Assembly: GCA_021793315.1 (NCBI GenBank)
Contig: JAJYSZ010000010.1
Location: forward strand, 1-55,309
DNA from: Bacillota bacterium
Lineage (GTDB): Bacteria > Bacillota > Sulfobacillia > JAJZYS01 > JAJYTV01
Direction of reading: 5' to 3'
DNA: 55,309 bases
Under the pieces are notes generated by a model that saw nothing but the letters and a program-made list of their open reading frames with translations, searched no databases and was not told the origin of the DNA. A program made the translations under genes and the position numbers. Positions 49,275-55,309 of the stretch are shown here, in pieces. Each line of letters opens with the position of its first letter. The first letter of the stretch is position 1.

Positions 49275-50276
49275 ATGGCTTTGCCGGAACGCTTCCCAGC
49301 ACTGCTCGTGGAAAAGGACGAAAGCGGCTTCCGCTTCGGCGAGAAGGAACGGACGCCGGGACAGCTGCCCCAGGGAGACGTCACGATCGCGGTGCGCTAC
49401 TCGGGCGTCAACTTCAAGGACGGTCTTGCGAGCATCCCGCAGGGCAACGTCGCGCGCAGCTACCCGCTGGTGCCCGGCATCGACCTCAGCGGCGTGGTGG
49501 TCGAGTCCGAGGACGCGCGCTTCCGCGAAGGGGACCAGGTGCTCGCAACGGGGCACGACATCGGCGTGTCGCACCATGGCGGCTATGCCGCCTATGCGCG
49601 CCTGCCCGGCGACTGGGTCTTCAAGCTGCCGCGGGGGCTCGATCTCCGCCAGGCCATGGCGATCGGCACGGCGGGCGTCACCGCGGCGGCCGCCATCCTC
49701 CGCTTCGAGCGCGAGGGCCTCACGAAGGACAAGGGTCCGGTGCTGGTCACGGGGGCCACGGGCGGCGTAGGCTGCCTGGCCGTGGACATGCTGGCCGGCC
49801 TCGGCTACACCGTCGAGGCGAGCACCGGCAAGCCGGAGGCGGAGGCCTTTCTGAGGACGCTTGGCGCCCAGGCGATCGTGCCGCGCGCGGAGCTTCAGCC
49901 GGAGTCCGTGCGCTCCCTGGACCGCCAGCGCTGGGCTGCCGCGATCGACCCCGTCGGGGGCAGGACGCTCGCGACCGTGCTGAGTCGCATGCGGTACGGC
50001 GGCCTCGTGGCGTCGGTCGGACTGACGGCGGGCTCGGAGTTCGAAACGACCGTGTTTCCCTTCATCCTGCGCAACGCAACCCTGTTCGGGGTGGAGTCCG
50101 CCTACCTGCCGCGGGCCGAGCGCGAACTGATCTGGCGCCGCCTGGCGGAAGACCTGCGCCCCACGCACCTCGACGACCCGATCGCCCAGGAGATCTCCTG
50201 GGCCGAGTTGCCCGCGGCGCTCCGCCGCATTCTCGGAGGGGGCGTCACAGGGCGGATCGTCGTCGCCCTGCCATAG
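49275..50276 (+). CDS. Acrylyl-CoA reductase-like quinone oxidoreductase (YhdH/AcuI family)
   Basis: A 333-aa medium-chain dehydrogenase/reductase. VRYSGVNFKDGLASIPQGNV (about 41-60) and PGIDLSGVVVESED (about 67-80) are characteristic of YhdH/YhfP/AcuI proteins. GHDIGVSHHGGYAAYARL and the Rossmann motif VTGATGGVGCLAVDML (about 157-172) follow. No structural-zinc cysteines, as expected. Family members reduce acrylyl-CoA to propionyl-CoA with NADPH. ATG 49275 follows GAGGAG. Confidence 0.88.
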   Translation: MALPERFPALLVEKDESGFRFGEKERTPGQLPQGDVTIAVRYSGVNFKDGLASIPQGNVARSYPLVPGIDLSGVVVESEDARFREGDQVLATGHDIGVSHHGGYAAYARLPGDWVFKLPRGLDLRQAMAIGTAGVTAAAAILRFEREGLTKDKGPVLVTGATGGVGCLAVDMLAGLGYTVEASTGKPEAEAFLRTLGAQAIVPRAELQPESVRSLDRQRWAAAIDPVGGRTLATVLSRMRYGGLVASVGLTAGSEFETTVFPFILRNATLFGVESAYLPRAERELIWRRLAEDLRPTHLDDPIAQEISWAELPAALRRILGGGVTGRIVVALP

Positions 50277-50383
50277 ACGGGCGAACCAGCCACGTGGGCA
50301 CATGTCGTGCGCCTGGTCGCGACCGCCGAGGATGTCGCCAAAGGCCCGGTCAGCGCCATCCTGGACGTGGAGGGGGCGTCGCG

Positions 50384-50878
50384 GTGCAACCGGCGGACGC
50401 GCACAAGGATCACCCGTTCTGCCACTGGGCTCCTCATACGCCGTTCGTGCACCAGGACCAGCTTGCGGTGGCCCTCATCGACCGTCGCCCGATCCACCGC
50501 TACCATGTGTTGGTCGTGCCAAGGGAGCATGACCAGAACTTCGTGGACCTGCCGGACGAGCTGGTCGCCCACCTCTCCTGGCTGACGAAGCGCCTCTCGC
50601 AGGCGGTGCGGGAGGTCTGCAGCCCGGACGCCATCTCGCACCTTTCCGACGATGACCTTACGGGTTTGGGCTTCAACCTGGTCGGGCATTACGAGATCCA
50701 CATCATTCCGAGATTTCGCGGCGACCGGGTGTGCATCGACTGGGGCCGGGAGGCCGAGCCCAGCCCGGGACTGCGCCTGGGGTGGGCGGCCGAGGTGCGT
50801 GCCGCCTGCGCGGCGCGACAAGAGCGCATGGACGCGGGCGCCCGGCGGGCGCCTGGCGCGCCGAGGGACAGGCGGTGA
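50384..50878 (+). CDS. HIT-superfamily protein with substituted nucleophile
   Basis: A 164-aa histidine-triad-like protein. PFVHQDQLAVALIDRRPIHRYHVLVVPREHDQNFVDL covers the N-terminal half of the HIT fold in normal form. The triad segment reads GHYEIHIIPR (101-110). The usual H-x-H-x-H has Glu104 where the middle, nucleophilic His is expected, while the outer His102 and His106 remain. The fold and nucleotide pocket may be kept without standard hydrolase activity. GTG 50384 follows GAGGGGG. The next gene overlaps its stop. Confidence 0.77.
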   Translation: MQPADAHKDHPFCHWAPHTPFVHQDQLAVALIDRRPIHRYHVLVVPREHDQNFVDLPDELVAHLSWLTKRLSQAVREVCSPDAISHLSDDDLTGLGFNLVGHYEIHIIPRFRGDRVCIDWGREAEPSPGLRLGWAAEVRAACAARQERMDAGARRAPGAPRDRR

Positions 50879-51594
50879 CGGAGAACAGGGGGGCCGGTTC
50901 GGGCGGCGAGTGGTTTCGCAGCTACTACGGCGACGACTATATGGCGTCGGTGCGGGATCTCCTCGATGGAGCGCGCACGGAGCGGGAGACGGACTTCCTC
51001 GTCCGTGCGACGGGCGTCATGCAAGGAGCGCGGGTCGCGGACCTCGGCTGCGGCGAGGGTCGTCACGCCCTCCAGTTGGCCCGCAGAGGTTTACAGGTGA
51101 CCGCCATCGACCTGAACGCCCAGTTTCTCGAGCGCGGACGGGCGGAGGCCCAGCGCCAGGGGCTCGAAGTCGACTGGGTCCTTGGCGACATGCGCACGCC
51201 GCAGCGCGGCCCCTTCGATCTCGTGCTGCTCCTCTTCCACAGTTTCGGGTTCTTCTCGGACCTCGAGAACCTCAGTCTGCTGCGGGACTGGCGGCAGCAA
51301 CTCGGCCCTTGGGGCCACCTTGCGATCGATGTCTGGAACCGCGAGGGCATCCTGCAAACGTTCGTCGCGCGGGCGACACGCACGGTCGGCGGCGGTCTCT
51401 CGGTGCTGGAGGAGCGGGCGTGGGAGCCAAGGACACAGCGCCTTCAGGTGCACTACCGCTACCGCTGGCAGGATGGGCGGGAGCGGGGCTACGACGCGAG
51501 CTACCGCCTCTACGGCAAGGAGGAGCTGGAGGCTCTCCTGAGGGAGGCGGGGGGTGCGGTGCAGATTTGTGGCGGAACCTCGCTCCAGTATTAG
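50875..51594 (+). CDS. Class I SAM-dependent methyltransferase, 3' end replaced by an IS element
   Basis: A 239-residue reading frame. Motif I VADLGCGEGRHALQL (about 54-68) and motif II AIDLNAQFLERG, then LLLFHSFGFFSDLENL, identify a Rossmann methyltransferase of the Methyltransf_25 type. Start is GTG 50875, overlapping the HIT gene stop. The normal C-terminal core should continue after ELEALLREAG with a last strand pair. Instead, from about base 51552 the frame runs into the inverted repeat of the ISKra4-like element and ends with GAVQICGGTSLQY. The protein has probably lost its last 15-25 residues and may be inactive. Confidence 0.8.
   Translation: MTENRGAGSGGEWFRSYYGDDYMASVRDLLDGARTERETDFLVRATGVMQGARVADLGCGEGRHALQLARRGLQVTAIDLNAQFLERGRAEAQRQGLEVDWVLGDMRTPQRGPFDLVLLLFHSFGFFSDLENLSLLRDWRQQLGPWGHLAIDVWNREGILQTFVARATRTVGGGLSVLEERAWEPRTQRLQVHYRYRWQDGRERGYDASYRLYGKEELEALLREAGGAVQICGGTSLQY
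51552..51572. repeat. Left terminal inverted repeat of the ISKra4-like element
   Basis: It starts GGGTGCGGTGCA and ends TTGTGG; 17 of 21 bases match the complement of 53138-53158. It lies inside the last codons of the methyltransferase frame. Confidence 0.75.
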
Positions 51595-52874
51595 GCGGCT
51601 TGGTGTGGCCGCCTAAGGGCAGCGAGGCGGGGTGTCCTGCGTAGCGGATGCCGGTCGAAGAAGTCGCGCCAGCGGTCGGGGTGAGACAAGTGAAGGCAGT
51701 GCAGGTTGAGGATGGCCTGTGCTCCGGCCTTCGTCCAGCGCATTCCGGCCCCCTTTGTGCGCGGGCAAACGAGCGTGCGGCAGGTGGCCTCGATGACGCC
51801 AGAACCAATGGGAAGGTTTTGGGCGACGAAGTCGGGATAGCGCATGCGGTCACGGTTCGTGGTGAAGTAGTCTTGGGCGTTCTGCAGTTCCCGCTTCTGT
51901 TTCGCAGAGTGCGGCCGGAGTTTGTCGAGGGCCTCCATGAGCGGTGCTGGGCCTTGATCGAGCAGGGCCCGGAGGACGGGGCCCACCCAGGCGTGGGCGT
52001 CGAGAGTGCCCTCGCCGAAGAAGGCATCTGCCACCTGCCAGACGTGTCCACTCGCATGCATGTAGTCCAGGATCTCGATGTGTTCCACACCGTCCTGGCG
52101 GAAGACGGACGTGCGGTTCCAGATCCAGCGCCCACCATCGCCGAGGCAGACGACGCGGCGCAGTCCAGGATGGCCCAAGCCCGCCTGGCGGGCAAGCAAC
52201 GTCACGCGCGGGAAGAACTCACCGGCTTCCGCCGCGACGGCGGCGCAGTAGCGCGGGTCCGAGACCTTGAGCAGGTCTCGGCCGGTCTCTGCATCATGCT
52301 GCAGCTCCGGCCCGAGCATCCCCACGACGCCCACCTTCACCTCGTGCCAGTCGCCGTCGATGAAGCTCGTGGTGCCGTCCACACCGATGAGCAGCGTGTC
52401 CCCGGCCGGCGTCGCGGATTCTGCCTCGGGTGCAGCCATGTCCGCCTGGATCTCAGCCTCGGCCACCACGCCGAGCGCCTCCACGACACGATAGATCTCG
52501 GCTTCGGCGAACGTCGCGCCCAAGGTCTCGGAGAGGTTCCGCGCCGCCCGTTCGAAAGGGACCTCCGTCACCATCATCGCCGCCACGCGGCTGAGGGCGG
52601 GCGTGTAGCTGACTGTGCCAATACCCAGCCGTTCATCGCCCGGGGCAATACCGCCGCCGCAACTGCGGCACTGATAATAGGGGCGGGCAAAGGCGAAGTC
52701 ACCGACCAGGCCACGCATCTCCCGCCTGCGTCGCTGCTCGACCAGACGCATCGGTCGTGCACAGCGCGGGCAATCCGGCCGACTGGCCCCATGCCGCGCC
52801 ACGCTCGCCTCGGCCAGTCTCCCCATGACCGCTCCTCCCAACAGCCGCAGCAGAGTCTGCACCGACTGTTCCAT
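51591..52874 (-). CDS. ISKra4-family transposase
   Basis: A 427-aa DDE transposase from ATG 52874. The N-terminal zinc ribbon is CPRC (about 35-38) with CRSC (about 70-73). The catalytic core has VDGTTSF (first Asp), CLGDGGRWIW (second Asp) and the family-diagnostic IGSGVIEATCRTLVCPR (Glu) followed by GAGMRWTKAGAQAILNLHCL. In-frame coding character (IALIANEVQDIARQWAQGEA) extends about 38 codons upstream of this ATG, but no ATG/GTG/TTG exists there, so a non-canonical start such as CTG, or a lost start, is possible. Its stop codon overlaps the methyltransferase stop on the other strand. Confidence 0.85.
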   Translation of the reverse strand: MEQSVQTLLRLLGGAVMGRLAEASVARHGASRPDCPRCARPMRLVEQRRRREMRGLVGDFAFARPYYQCRSCGGGIAPGDERLGIGTVSYTPALSRVAAMMVTEVPFERAARNLSETLGATFAEAEIYRVVEALGVVAEAEIQADMAAPEAESATPAGDTLLIGVDGTTSFIDGDWHEVKVGVVGMLGPELQHDAETGRDLLKVSDPRYCAAVAAEAGEFFPRVTLLARQAGLGHPGLRRVVCLGDGGRWIWNRTSVFRQDGVEHIEILDYMHASGHVWQVADAFFGEGTLDAHAWVGPVLRALLDQGPAPLMEALDKLRPHSAKQKRELQNAQDYFTTNRDRMRYPDFVAQNLPIGSGVIEATCRTLVCPRTKGAGMRWTKAGAQAILNLHCLHLSHPDRWRDFFDRHPLRRTPRLAALRRPHQAA

Positions 52875-53008
52875 CGCGTCCGCGTCTTGCTGGACGACCC
52901 GCTCCGCTTCGCCTTGCGCCCATTGCCGCGCGATGTCCTGGACTTCGTTCGCGATCAGTGCGATCCGCTGCTTGTCATTGCCGCTAAGGCTAGGTACCTT
53001 GATGTTGG

Positions 53009-53061
53009 CTCCTCTCCTCGGCCTACGCTGACTCGTGAGGTTGGTAGGCCGAGGAGAGGAG
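53009..53061. repeat. Long inverted repeat upstream of the ISKra4 transposase
   Basis: CTCCTCTCCTCGGCCTAC (53009-53026) and GTAGGCCGAGGAGAGGAG (53044-53061) are a perfect 18-bp inverted repeat with a 17-base loop. It lies between the element's right end and the transposase coding region. It could block read-through transcription or translation of the transposase. Confidence 0.75.
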
Positions 53062-53137
53062 TTCTTTATCTATTAATCCAATACCTTGCTCAGATATTGG
53101 GTGTTATGTTAACTCTCCCCTTAACCCAGTTGTTTCT

Positions 53138-53158
53138 CCACAACGGTGCATCGCACCC
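53138..53158. repeat. Right terminal inverted repeat of the ISKra4-like element
   Basis: On the minus strand it begins GGGTGCGATGCA and ends TTGTGG, matching 51552-51572 at 17 of 21 positions. The A+T-rich remnant gene starts immediately outside it. Confidence 0.72.
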
Positions 53159-53173
53159 ATTCCCAATAGGGTA

Positions 53174-53812
53174 TTACTGAGTTGTGGTGTGCATCACTGT
53201 GCTAAGAAAGGAATTCACGACTTTACTGACTTCACGTGAAGAGATATTTGAATATACAACAACGTGTATGTTTGTTTGTGGGATTGTGAAGAAAGCTTTG
53301 GGTTCCATTGAATTGCGAGATGCCTCCAATACTGAGACACCCTGTGTTATGACGTTGTGATATGTAATGCCCTGCGTGTAGTCAGGTTCACTTCCCGTTG
53401 ATTGCGTGACCGTCAAGTATGATGAACCTTTCCCATAGGTGATCTGGAACGACTCTTGTTTTGAGGTTCCACTGATGTTGATTGCCGATCCCTGAACATT
53501 GAGTGAATAACCCTTGGGCACATAAAATTGCCCTACTTCGACGGGGCTGAAGCTTAGTGCACTTGCAGATCGGGCACTATTGTCGGATACATGGATGTCG
53601 TTCGGCGCAACTGAAGCTGGCACGCTAATGCTAGTACACACTTTCTCTAATTCTTGTAACGACACGCCATTAGTAGTCGTCAGATCGTATAGCAACCCGT
53701 TATTTATAAATTCGATGCTTTCCGGCCCAATGTCGGCACGAGTGGCCAGAGTACCGTCAATGACAAGTTTCTGGTTGGGGATGACCGGTGAGGAATTGTG
53801 CTGGCCGGCCCA
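53174..53812 (-). pseudogene. 5'-truncated foreign gene fragment (DUF4367-like C-terminal domain)
   Basis: About 213 codons, from QHNSSPVIPNQKLVIDGTLA to the stop TAA at 53174-53176. No start codon belongs to it: at about 53812 the frame runs into G+C-rich sequence that is antisense to the next IS. FYVPKGYSL and later KAFFTIPQTNIHVVVYSN, SREVSKVVNSFLSTV fit the pattern of extracytoplasmic DUF4367-type domains (anti-sigma or lipoprotein C-termini). Base composition is strikingly A+T-rich and codon use differs sharply from all neighbours, so the gene was acquired from a different background and then broken by IS elements. Confidence 0.7.
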
Positions 53813-55309
53813 CCTGAAGAGCAGATGGCGACAGGTTGAAGGTTCAGGCAAGGCCGCAAGCCGCGCAGCGGGGCCGTGAGGCCGCCTTGCCGGGGCCGGC
53901 AGACTGTCGCACCCTCCGGCAGGGTGGGCTGGCGAGGCTGATCCCCTTGGTTCCAGGGATTCGGTAAGCGCGGGAGGGAGCGGACGAAGCGGGGATATGC
54001 TTACGGCATGAGGTGAGGACATGCCGGGGGATGAGCGGGGCGTCTCTGCTGAGCGTGTGGACCGGTTTCTGCGGATGACGTTGGAGTTGCCTGAGTACTG
54101 GTCCATCGTCGATGCGACGCTATCGAGCCGCGACGCAGAAGTGTTGGCGCGAGACACCAGGTTGACGCGGGAGCGTGGCCAGGTGGACATCACCTTGGCT
54201 CCAGCTGAGGGCAAGCTGCCCTGCCCTGAGTGCGGCGTTGCCTCGCCGCGCTACGATCAACGGCCCGAGCAGACCTGGGAGCACCTGCCGCTGTTCGATT
54301 TCAGGACGTTTCTGCACGCGAAGCCGGTGCGCATCCGCTGCCCCGAGCACGGTGTACGCACCGTCGCCATGCCGTGGGCGCGGCCGGATTCTGGCTTCAC
54401 CCTCGAGTATGAGTTCCGCGTCCTCGATATGGTCAAGGATACTCCGGTCCACTCGATCGCCCGCAAGCTCGGGGTGACCGATCAACGGCTCTGGCGCGTG
54501 GTGCACCACTACGCCGCCGCGATCCGTCGGGGGGTGTCGTTCACCGGCATCCGGCATCTCGGCATCGACGAGAAGGCCTCCAGGCGCGGCCATAACTACA
54601 TCTCCCTCGTCGTGGACCTCGACACGCACAAGGTGATCTTCGCTACGGAAGGCCGGGACGGGTCCGTCCTCACGGAGTTCGTGCACACCATGGAGGCAGG
54701 CGGCGGCAGCAGGGACGCGGTCGATCTGGTGACCATGGACATGTCTGCGGCGTTCATCGCCGGCGTGGAGCGGGAGTTCCCCCAGGCGCAGATCATCTTC
54801 GACAAGTTCCACGTCATCCAGCTGGTCACCGAGGCCGTCGATGAGGTGCGCCGCGAGGAACAGAAGGAAGTCGCGGAACTCAAGGGCTCACGCTACCTCT
54901 TCCTGAAGAACCCCGACAACCTTACGCGTAAGCAGCAGGCGCAACTCGAGAGCCTTCTGCATGTGCCCCTCAAGACGGCACGTGCCTACGGCCTCAGACT
55001 TCAACTCCAGGAGTTCTACGAGAACGAGCCCAGCGAAGACGCGCTCAACGTCTGGTACGCGCGTGCCATCCGCAGCCGCCTCGACCCGATGAAGCGGGTG
55101 GCCAAGACGGTCAAGCGCCACTGGCAGGGAGTCCTCCTTGGCGCGACCACCAAGCTCACCAACGCCGTCCTCGAGGGGATCAACAGCGTCATCCAGGCCG
55201 CCAAGAGCCGTGCCCGCGGCTATCGCCGTGTGCAGAACCTCATCAACATGATCTTCATCCTCTTTTACCCTATTGACCGCCTGTTGGCCACTCGTTACGT
55301 CAAATAGCC
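53813..55309 (+). mobile_element. ISL3-family insertion sequence (right end outside window)
   Basis: The left limit is set by the abrupt change from A+T-rich remnant to G+C-rich sequence at about 53813; the exact end and inverted repeat were not identified. The leader before the transposase has hairpins, such as GGCAAGG with CCTTGCC (53848-53901 region) and CACCCTCCGGCAGGGTG. The element continues past 55309. Confidence 0.6.
54021..55307 (+). CDS. ISL3-family transposase
   Basis: A 428-aa DDE transposase, apparently full length. An N-terminal zinc-binding segment (CPECGVASPRYDQR, then RIRCPEHG) is followed by an HTH (IARKLGVTDQRLWRVV). The catalytic residues lie in HLGIDEKASRRGHNYISLVVD (first Asp), TMDMSAAFIAGVEREFP (second Asp) and VLEGINSVIQAAKSRARGY (Glu). 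These blocks define the ISL3 family. ATG 54021 is the first start; ATG 54075 is an alternative. The stop TAG is at 55305-55307. Confidence 0.9.
   Translation: MPGDERGVSAERVDRFLRMTLELPEYWSIVDATLSSRDAEVLARDTRLTRERGQVDITLAPAEGKLPCPECGVASPRYDQRPEQTWEHLPLFDFRTFLHAKPVRIRCPEHGVRTVAMPWARPDSGFTLEYEFRVLDMVKDTPVHSIARKLGVTDQRLWRVVHHYAAAIRRGVSFTGIRHLGIDEKASRRGHNYISLVVDLDTHKVIFATEGRDGSVLTEFVHTMEAGGGSRDAVDLVTMDMSAAFIAGVEREFPQAQIIFDKFHVIQLVTEAVDEVRREEQKEVAELKGSRYLFLKNPDNLTRKQQAQLESLLHVPLKTARAYGLRLQLQEFYENEPSEDALNVWYARAIRSRLDPMKRVAKTVKRHWQGVLLGATTKLTNAVLEGINSVIQAAKSRARGYRRVQNLINMIFILFYPIDRLLATRYVK

Larger units (their letters stand above)
51552..53158 (-). mobile_element. ISKra4-family insertion sequence (about 1.6 kb)
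   Basis: Terminal inverted repeats are visible. The left end (51552-51572) begins GGGTGCGGTGCA and ends TTGTGG. The right end (53138-53158), read on the minus strand, begins GGGTGCGATGCA and ends TTGTGG; 17 of 21 positions match. One transposase gene on the minus strand fills most of the element. A long inverted repeat precedes it. No direct repeat flanks the two ends (GAGGCGGG versus ATTCCCAA), so either the family makes none here or the ends have been rearranged. Confidence 0.78.

Noticed and set aside
47952-50303. 783-codon minus-strand frame
   Set aside because: Codon-phase shadow of the GT87-like and reductase genes; product rich in Arg, Gln and Glu with no domain.
1-55309. tRNA, rRNA, CRISPR arrays, prophage or integrase genes
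   Set aside because: None recognised by eye; a tRNAscan/Infernal/CRISPR search was not possible here and would be decisive.

Overview
The window is a G+C-rich (clearly well above 60 %) bacterial chromosome segment with dense genes, many GTG/TTG starts and strong GGAGG-type ribosome binding sites. Folate-dependent tRNA methyltransferase TrmFO, a RocB-like peptidase, several lipobox lipoproteins and a DUF4367-like gene fragment point loosely to a high-G+C Bacillota-type lineage (Symbiobacterium, Thermaerobacter or Sulfobacillia relatives). This is a guess from gene content, not a placement. No rRNA, tRNA or CRISPR array was recognised.

Layout. 1-6.2 kb (minus strand): two APC amino-acid permeases, an acetamidase/formamidase, a proline iminopeptidase, a lipoprotein and an SDR. 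6.3-10.5 kb: two more lipoproteins (one a beta-propeller with about 11 Asp-box repeats), a small transposase remnant, a GNAT acetyltransferase and a HAD phosphatase. 10.5-14.3 kb (minus): a compact three-gene signalling unit of von Willebrand A protein, PP2C phosphatase and membrane-anchored Ser/Thr kinase, resembling the TerY-phosphorylation triad. 14.8-21.5 kb (minus): a dipeptide/oligopeptide ABC importer (binding protein and two permeases, no ATPases) followed by an M28 and an M20 peptidase. 21.9-24.7 kb: trmFO, an overlapping unknown gene, and a membrane-anchored unknown gene on the other strand.

24.9-35.5 kb is a fatty-acid or CoA-thioester catabolic locus: acyl-CoA ligase, PRC-barrel protein, acyl-CoA dehydrogenase, a split MaoC hydratase pair, an SDR dehydrogenase, EtfBA, a metallo-beta-lactamase-fold hydrolase, a second SDR and a thiolase. 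A TetR regulator converges on it. Near-identical palindromes of the ACCGACCGGTCGGT type precede both the ligase gene and the dehydrogenase operon and are probable TetR operators. 35.7-41.3 kb carries an FTR1-type permease, a frameshifted glyoxalase-like gene, an MMPL exporter and a receiver-GAF-histidine-kinase fusion. 41.4-43.5 kb (minus) is an ArsR regulator, FmdE-like and TauE/SafE cluster. 43.7-46.9 kb is a run of nitrilase-like amidohydrolase, arginine-deiminase-superfamily enzyme, TIM-barrel protein and Nudix hydrolase. 47-51.5 kb holds a beta-hydroxyacid dehydrogenase, a GT87-like membrane protein, an acrylyl-CoA-reductase-like enzyme, a HIT protein lacking its usual nucleophile, and a methyltransferase.

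The last 4 kb are a mobile-element scar. An ISKra4-like element with visible terminal inverted repeats has removed the end of the methyltransferase gene. It abuts a strikingly A+T-rich, 5'-truncated foreign gene fragment, which is followed by an ISL3-family element running to the window edge.
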